In this document: positions 47,915 to 57,000 of the stretch, piece after piece | Layout: the number at the start of each line of letters is the position of its first letter | How positions within the stretch are numbered: the first letter of the stretch is position 1 | NCBI GenBank assembly: GCA_003116975.1 | Contig: BGKB01000210.1 | Span: forward strand, 243,629-307,628 | Source of the DNA: Aurantiochytrium sp. KH105 | Lineage: Eukaryota > Sar > Bigyra > Thraustochytrida > Thraustochytriidae | Length of the DNA stretch: 64,000 nucleotides | Direction of reading: 5' to 3' | Position numbers and translations under genes: made by a program | Notes under the pieces: model-generated | The model's database searches: none | Told to the model about the DNA's origin: nothing | The model's input: the letters and a program-made list of their open reading frames with translations, nothing else

Positions 47915-48079
47915 GATGGCAAACGAAAAATCACCCAGAGCGAGGCTCGCTGCTGCGCGGCAGCGGGCGCCAGGAGAAAGCCGCCCGCGCGGCGCAGCCT
48001 GCTCCTGCACACTCGTCTACTCCAACAGTGTCGAGCAAGGGCTGTGTGCGGACACTAGGCGTTGGCTACTCGGACCACA
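47470..48079. other. intergenic, 610 bp
   Basis: This holds the 3' flank of the RhoGAP gene and the 5' flank of VPS13, including a GAAA microsatellite at 47840-47914. A minus-strand frame at 47645-48010 is produced by the repeat and is not a gene. Confidence 0.5.
47840..47914. repeat. GAAA tetranucleotide microsatellite
   Basis: About 18 GAAA units with two GATA interruptions form a 75-bp purine-dominated tract about 165 bp upstream of the VPS13 ATG. Confidence 0.85.
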
Positions 48080-51000
48080 ATGGCGAAGCGCATCTTGCTC
48101 GGCGTCCTACAGGACTACTTTGGCCGATACATTGACGGGATCAACGAGGAAAATCTCAAACTCGCAGTGTGGGCAGGCGAGATCGATCTCGAGGGCCTCG
48201 AACTCAAAAAGGAAGTGCTTGATTCGTTGCGGCTGCCATTGACGATTCACTGCGGACATATCAGCAAGTTTAAGGTCTTGGTCCCATGGTCGAAACTTGG
48301 TTCTCAGCCTGTTGAAGTTCATATTGACGGAGTCTATTTGCTCGCACGGCTCGCGCCAGAAGACGAGGACAAAGAAGAAGATGATGAAGAAGGTGAAGAA
48401 GCTGCCAACGACGAAAATGTGTCCAAGGCCAGCACTGATCACGAAGCCGAGAGCGTTGTCGACGATGATGACGAGAACGATGACGATGACAAGAACGAGG
48501 GCGTTCAAGAGGATGCACGCGACGTGCCCGATTCTTCGGTCAACAACAGCCAAACCATCACATCCTCCAGCTCTGCCTCGCCATCAGCAAAGTCAACGAA
48601 ACGTACAGCCAGGAGAAACAGAAAGAAGAAGCTTCCGCGTCGCATTGTAGAAAAACGCATCCGCCTGCGTTGGGCAAATCTTCTTGCTGCAGGCGAAGGA
48701 TCCAAGGGCGGCGAACACAGAGGCGCAGAAAATGCCGCCGACCAGTCATTTTGGAGCAGGCTCGGCGCCAAAATCATGGACAACATCCAGATCAATATTA
48801 CCAATGTCCACGTCCGACTCGAGGATATGATGAGTATCACGGGACACCCCTTTGCCGCCGGCGTAACCTTTGAGAAATTCTCTGCCGTCACGTGCGACGA
48901 GAAGGGGGACGCGCTTTTTGTTGAGCGCAATGCGCAGACAAATGGTGACGAAAGTGACCGCACCTTCTTCAAATCAATCCAGATCCAATCCCTCGCTGCT
49001 TACTGGGATGTGGACAAACCCATGATCTTCAACAAAACACGCTCAGAGTTTGATTTCGCGTACCAGCTTGCGCGTGGCATCTGGCGCAAGGAGCTGCGCG
49101 CAAGCTATTGCAAGGGCGCGTCACCGGAGGAGCCTGTTCTTGAATTCCGGGACTTGCATCATTTCCTGCTGCGTCCGTGCTCTCCGTCAATGCTCGTAGC
49201 GAAAAACGAATCGTCAGATTTCTCAAAACCGCGGTACAAAATGGATGTTGACTTTGACGACATCGCCGTCATTGTCTCCAGGCAGCAGTACTCCATGGCC
49301 CTCGCTCTGCAGCGATCGTTGGCGCAAAATTCGATCCTTTCCGTGTATCGCGAGCAACGTCCTCTCGACAGTCCCGTGGAAGACCCGGTTGCATGGTGGA
49401 AGTACGCGTACAAGTGCATCAAGATCCGCGGAGCCGCGCTCCGTCTCAACAGGCAAGCCAACACTGGAAGTGGGCCTTCTGCCCGCGACCATGCTAAGCT
49501 TTTGCGGCTCACGCAGGCTGACCAGCGCACAGATTGGGGTGATCTTGTGCGCCAGGTTCAACAGCGAGAAAAGTACATCAGGCTGTATAAACAACTTCTC
49601 TATGCTGAGGATGCCGTTCTCGCGAAAACGGGAAAGAAAGCCTCGAACACGGAAGGGCCCGAAGCAGAGGCACAGGCCCCTCTTCGCGCAAGTGTACAGG
49701 AACTCGAAGACGAATTCGAGGTCGAAAATACGTTGGCCTATCGCGCTGCGGCCTTGGCGGAGATCACTGCCGAGCAAAAGAAAACAGCAGAGGGCGCAGC
49801 ACAGCAAAATGCCTCGCGTTCCAAAGGATGGCTTTCGGGCTGGTTCGCCGAACAGGGCTCCGATCAAGGGGGCGGCGGCCTTGCGTTTCGAGATCCGGTC
49901 AAACTCACAGCCGAGGAAAAGGCAGAGCTGATCGACGCTGTCAACTTCTTCGAAACCATTCAAGACCACAACATTCCTGAAGGAACCATTCATGTGCTCG
50001 TCCGGTCATCCCTGCGTTATGGCTCCGTGGCTCTTGCGAACGAGGCATATGACCGTGTCCTCTTTTCCTCAGAGATTATGGGAAAGCACACACTCGAAAC
50101 GAGGTTTGGGAATTCGTGGAAGCACTCATTTGTCCTCAAGAACCTGACGCTTTTCAATCACGACGCTGCGCAAAATGGATACGAGGCCGAAGCTCTTGTC
50201 CTCGCGCCCAAACATGATGGCGGGGACGAAATCCGTGCAAAGGGTAATGCATGCGTTCTCAATGCGGAATACCGCCCGGCTGTATATGCACCCGATACGA
50301 ATGAGCCCATCTCGAAGGAACTTTATTCAGTTCGTGTTGCAGCCGTACCTTTTCGCGTCATTCTATTACCGCATTGGGTCAATGCACTCAGTCATTTTTT
50401 CCACAGCCGGAGCGACTATCAAACGGCGCTCGAGTCCATAGACCCTTTGCACGGTTCAGGTACGATAGACGCGATCCTTGCTACCGAGCGAACAAGGCGA
50501 CGCTCGAGTGCGGCCAATCACTCTCTCATTCGCACGCGGTCTGATACACAGGACGAGATGGCTCCAGCTCAGTCCTTCGACCAAGGTTTCAACGCCGAGG
50601 TCAATTGGGTTGCTGACTACATTGAGCGCTCATCTGAAAGAACGCGGAATCTAGAGGAAGCCTCCCTGCAGTCTGTTGTGGGCGCACGCTTGAGGCCTGA
50701 CTTTGACGTGCGCATGAATGTAGCCGCCCCAATCTTACTTTTTCCCATCTTTGGCCTACGGGTCAGACGTCGGTCCAAGCTAAATGGCGTGCCGCGGCAA
50801 TCACTCTTTATCGTCGACCTTGGTCACATTCAGGTGCTCCGCCAAGATGCAATTGACCAAGAGACGAGTGCATCTCACACAGACCACCACGACCACCGTA
50901 GACAGCAGCTGTCCCAATCAGGTCTCAGACAACTGGAGTCCATGCCAAGCCTCGAGCGTCAATTACTTTCACGTGATAGCATCGATTCTGCAAGCAGTCT

Positions 51001-54000
51001 TGCGCAACATCTTGCGGCGGAAGACGACATTCTCGATGCCGTGGATACGCAACTTGATAAAGAAGAAGGAGAAGAGGGAGATATGGACCTATTTGATAGA
51101 GATCCCGGCCGTGTTAGCTCACTGGATTCTCAAGGTCACCATCGAAAGCGGTCCGAGGGCGCGAGTGACCAGGATCAAAACGCAGAAAATGCACATGACC
51201 CCAATGGAACTGCATTAGGGGCTTGGAACATTAGCGTGAAACGCATCAGATCGCGCATCCTGATCTTACCTCCTGGCACTCATTGGACGAGAGCTCTGGC
51301 CGAGGACGGGTCAGGTTTCGTCTTGGAAGCAAGTCTGCAAGAGGAGGCGCTCAGCCTTGTTGACGAGTTCGACGTGGACGTGGCGCTTTTTCACCTCTTT
51401 TCCCAGAAACGGAGCCCCCGCGTTGAAACGAGTCTCAGCACAGTGACCGCCTACGTGACCCCAGCAGCGCTTCTAAGTCTATCGGGCCTTCGTGGTCAGT
51501 GGTCAAAGGAGCCATGGTGGTGGCTGGCCGGGACTGACACACCTGCGGCTCAGGATGTAGTGCCCCGCCATCGCCGTGCGTCATCTTTTTCAAACACAGG
51601 TGTCAACCAATCCCGGGGCCGGCACGACGACTTCAACTTGTCCGCCGAAGGCAATAACGAAGAAGGCTTGACGCATGCCTCCAAACCTATGCTTCAGCAG
51701 TCCGAGCAGCCGCAAACTAGCTTTGGGACATTCTACGGTTTCACGTCCACAGAGATTGTTGTTCACGTCAGCACCGACAGACACGTGACGGGAAAACGCC
51801 AGCAGCGATTCATCACCTGCACACTTCGTGGGCTCGAGGCACAATACATACAGCGGTCAAAAGGATCATCTGCACACGCGGAACTGCAAAGTCTGGATGC
51901 TCTTGATCTCATCGCAAGCAAATCCACCATGCCGGGATCCAGGGACGCATATTTTATCCAGTCCGAGGCCGATAGTGCCGACTTGAAGCGATCCCTCATC
52001 TCGATCGACATGCACTGGCGCCACGCAGACACCCCGGACGCCGGACCAAAGCTCATCTACACTGTCGCCAAGTTCCACAAGCTTCGCGTCGAACTCGACC
52101 CTGACACAGCGAAAGAGCTCGAGGAGAATATTTTCGCACCTTTTCGCGAAGGTACACCCATCGAGAAGCCTTCTGAAGAAAGTGGTATTATGCGAGCCTC
52201 TTCGACATCTTCGTCGTCTTCGTCCTCGGCATCCTCGTTCACATCATCACCGGAAATGCACGCAACCAAACCAGTTCAATCACAGTCTCCGACAGGCTCC
52301 GAAACTGTGCGCTTTCGGGTGGAAGCCTATATGGCATCATTGACGCTCGCACTTCGCAAGCGTGGAGATGTGCTCGCAGAAGCGTCAATGACACGAACAT
52401 CGGTTGCTGTGAACCGTGGCACGCACATTCGCGCTCAAGGTGAACTTGGCAATGTTCTCGTTACTTCTCGTGGCCACGAGCTCTTCAGCGTAGCTTCCAA
52501 AGATCAGGCGCTCGTCAAGGTCTCCGTGACAACGCAACCGCGCAAGGGCGAGAACCATTTACAGATGCAAATCAATTCATCCCGATACAAGCACCTGCAT
52601 CTGGTCTTTCTCGAAGTCAAAGATTATTTCAGCGACTCTGTGGTGGCGATCGTCTCCACACTGAAGAAATCGCTGGCTCCTTCCAGTCCTCATGATTACC
52701 AGCCGACCATCCCAGGAACGCCAGAGTCGCCCTTTTCTTTCAAAGTGAACATGGAGACTTTCGAGGCAATGTTTCCCGTCACCGCAGCGGTGGACGAAGC
52801 AAGATTTTTTGCTGCAACCTGCGCCACCTTGTGCGCCTCGCACAATTGCGACGCAGAGGCTGCAGAGGTCACCAAGGTGCGTATGGAGGGTTTTCGCATC
52901 TTTACAAGCGAGGCGACCTTGCTTGATACGCCCGTCAACTTCGTCATGGATCTTTCCTATGACAAAGACGGGCTTTTGAAGGTGCAAGGCCGCATCTCTG
53001 ATGTAATTGTGCAGCTTCCTCTGACACAATACTGGCTTATCCAAGATATGTTTTCCTACAACATTATGGAAGAGCCGATGGCATGGCATGGGGAGTCGCA
53101 ACTGAGTCCCAGTGATTCCGTGTCCTCCTTCGGATCTAATCACGACGAGGGCTCAAGCGAGGAAGGCCACGCTGCGTCCCACACCTCGTTTTCAATGGAA
53201 GAAACGCTCGAGGAGGTCTTGGACGAGCTTTTGCTCTTTAGCGTCGACATTCAACTCGGTCGGGCATCGCTGCAACTTTTACAGCCCTCGCCCTCCAAGG
53301 CCCCCGTGTCAGCTTCCTCTCCATCCCTCGCCGAATCAGACGCGACACCCCTTGCTGAGTTCTCCATGAAGGCCTTTCGCGCCCTCGTGCTTCGAGACTC
53401 GCCCGGGGCATGTACGGCCATCGAAATAAGAGTCGGATCACTGGATCTCATCGACAGTCGGGTAGACAGTGGTCATCACGTCTTTCGACATCTAATTCAA
53501 TCCGATCCGCGCGATAGCGCCAGCCGCACGGGTACGGCACAGCGTCGGGATGCACACAAAAGTGCAAGCGCGCACGTAAATCGCGAGCTGGCGTGCTTTT
53601 TCCGCTATGTGCATTCGGAAAAGGTTGTTCGACTCGACCTTGTGGGCTTTCGATCTGTCTTTATGGCAGACCTCCTCGTGGAGGTTGTCCAATTCTGGAC
53701 CAGCTCGGATGACTCGGAAGCCGTGCAGCTTGCACAGGTTCCCCACAATCGGGAAGCTGGGTTTGGGTTCGAGGAGAGGGCTGCAGGTAAGGCTGCGGGT
53801 CCGTCCGATAGTGACGATGCTGCCCCGGGCCAATGGCGCGGCGAATTTAACCTTGTCGACCCCTGCATTTGCTTTGTGCCAGATTATGCGGACGCAGCCT
53901 CTCAAATGGTCGTGGTGCGGAGCAACATTTCCTTCACGTGGACATCTGAAGGTGACCCAGACAAACGCCAATTCTCACATTGGGCCGGGTGTCTGAGCAG

Positions 54001-57000
54001 TGTTGAGGCCTACGTCGCTTCTGCGGGTGGTAACCATAATGACAGCCGCGACGAGGATGATTCACAAGATGATGCGACCGAGGGTGAGATTAATCGCGCC
54101 ACGAGCGCTGACGACAACAAAGCTTTTCTCGCCATCGGTCAAAGGGGCATTCAGCAGCAACTCGTGGAACCGACAGACTTAAATTGGAGCTACGAATATG
54201 AGGAAGTTGCCCTCGGCTCAAAAGTTCATGCCCGAAGGGTTGATCTCAAGTGCGGTCAGCTAGAGCTCTACGTCTCGATGAATGATGCGGCGCTCATCGG
54301 GGCAATTGTTGGCAATATGCGCAGCAGCGGCGGCGGTGTTGAAGGCGCTGCATCGGACGATTTACATCAACTCGCGCTCGCTCAGACCACTGCGCAGCAA
54401 AAGGCTGCTGTTCGGCAGCTCCACACCGAGGACTCGGGCCGAACGTTCCGCTCAGAGGACGATGGGAGCGTGAACAGAGATGAGATGGAGGCCAATGCGT
54501 GGGCACTCGAGGGAAGAAACGATGAGGACTATCTTGAATTTGTCATTCCGGAGGGCACGCCCGATGTTGGGCTTCGTCTTGAGCAGGACCACGGCTTCGT
54601 TCGCGTCGCAGCCATGTACAACTCTTTTGGGGATGCCGCGGGCTCCATCTGTGAGTCGTTTGGCGTACAGATTGGGGACTACCTGCTCAAGTTGAATGGA
54701 GAGTTTGTGTGCAACGAGAGCCCGGAGATTATTTGGGAGCGCCTTGTTGCGCAGCGTCCGCCATTTACACTGAAGTTCCTGCGTGGATCAAGCGACAAGC
54801 CAGTGATCTTGCAAGACTCACTCATGATTGGCACGCAAAAGGTTATCTTCAATATGATTGACGACCTCGACGGCGGCGATATGCCCCTGAGCAATCTTGT
54901 GCTGAGCAAGGTGGACCTGTTCTTGAATGGATCCAACGATGGCAACTATGTGTCAGGGGCCCAGATGGAGATGACGGGTGCGCACTTTTACGATCTCCGT
55001 GCAGGCTCTTGGGGCGTTCTCATGGATCCAGGGCGCGTCAATCTATCTTGCACATACTACAACTCGGGTGAACTCGACATGTCCGTGGACATTCCAGACC
55101 CCATCAGCTGCAATCTGCCCGATACCTTTCTTCGCGTCGTGAGCAATTCTCTTGCACGGGCGGGAGAAAGTGCGCGTGCCGAAGGCCGGCGACTCGGATC
55201 TGCCGTATCCGCCAAAGCCTGGCGGCGAAAGCTCGACAAGGTTTACGCCAAGTCAAAGCAAGGTGCTGGGCGTGCTTTGGGCGATGATCATAACAAGGCT
55301 TTTCTCTTTCGCAACGAGACTGGTCTCGCCCTCAAGTTCTGGAAACAGGGCGAGGATCCAGCAGATACCGCCATTTTTATGGGCCCCGAGGATGCCGAGC
55401 TTCCCCTTGGGTTTCCCTACCATTCAGGCATGGGACATGGCACAATTCGAGGGTTTTCGCAGTACAAACCGCTCTGCGTTGCCTTTTTCTGCCCACGGAG
55501 CGTAGCAGAAGGTCAAGTTGCTCCATCCTCGCAAGGTCAAACTGACGAGATCACGGACGAAAAGGATCTCGAGCAAGTCTGGGAGACCTTGGAGGGTGTT
55601 GTGGTGAACAAAATTGGCGATGGCGTGGCGCGACTCGTGGCGCGCAAGTCACGACGAACGTTCTCTCCCAATGGTCTTCGCGTACGCTGGTCTGTAGAAA
55701 TCGATGACGCTACACGCAAGCTCAAGGTCGTGGTGACCTCTTTGTTGCAGGTACAGAATCATCTAGACTACAACATGCGGGTCCTCGCGAATTGTCCGAC
55801 GTGGCCCTCGGCCCGAGCTCTTCCGTGGACGCTTCCAGCAGGCGAGTCTCGACGGCTTCCACTTCTCTACGGGGACGCGATCGAAATTCGTGTACAGCCG
55901 ATGCTCCCGGAGCATCTCGAGGAGAACGCAAGTCACGCCTACGAGTGGAGTGGCCCAATTCACGCAGCGCTTGCCTCCCAAGGAAATACAGCTTATACCG
56001 AGCTTGAGTGCTCACTTTCGAACGGAATGGCGCGGTACCTTTGCGCGAGCGTCGAGCCGGACGAGGACGGTATTACGACCGTCTTTGCACTCTATCCTCA
56101 GGTCCGCTTCAGAAATCTGTTGCCCCAGGATATTGACTTTCAAGAACATATTCCCGCAATCAGTCCAGACATGCCCATTGGTGGTGGGCGCGTCAGTTCT
56201 GGTGAGGAAAAACAGCTTCACTCGCTGACATCGGCGTCTTTCGTGGGCGGGACCTTGAGCACTCTGGTCATGAAGCTTGAGGCCTCCGACTGGACGGATC
56301 AGATTCCACTTCGTGCCAAACGGACGCGACGACGAGGAGCGTCCATTTACCGTCGCCACGGAGCGAAACGTTTTCGCAAGATCTCGTTTCTGAAAACGAG
56401 CGTACGAAGTTCCCAGGTCACCCAAGCTGCTTCGTCGCAGCAACACTTGCAAGGACGAAGGAGCTCGGCTCTGCAGGCTGAAGGATCTCTGGCCCACCCA
56501 CCTGTCCCGCCAAAACCCTCTCAGAGTGCATCGCTTGCTGCCAGAGGATCGATGATGTCTTCATCTTCTTTGTCTGCAGGAAGGAGGCCTTCGCGAATGC
56601 TCGCCAAGGCGAGAACGGCGACTTCGTCACTCGTGGGATCGCGACTCTCGTCGACCTCTTCTTCAAGGTCGGACACGCCTTCAAGCGATGTCGAGAGTGC
56701 GGGTCTGGAAACGGAAAATGCAAGTGGGTCCGAGCCAGGCGCAAGCGCTGGCACGGCAGGACGATCCATGTCGACCACGTCTGCGTCCTCGGCACGCACG
56801 CTGACAGAAGAGGATGTGCATAATTGGCCCGAATCTGAATTCTACGACGAAGGCGACGATGACGACGATGACGATGACGAGTTTGAACTTGATGAAGATG
56901 AGGAGGACCTAACTGCGGATGGCAATACCGATGTTGGTGGCGCTCGCACCATGGGAGAGAGATCTCGCATGATTCATCACGGAAATAGCAGCAGTGCGGA

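Noticed and set aside
47645-48010. 121-codon minus-strand frame before VPS13
   Set aside because: Its core is translation of the GAAA microsatellite (Phe/Leu/Ser repeats).
48062-48079. N-terminal extension of VPS13 from TTG
   Set aside because: The chorein domain begins exactly at the ATG at 48080; non-ATG extensions were rejected for the same reason in the RGS, USP14, RabGGTase, RhoGAP and RING genes.
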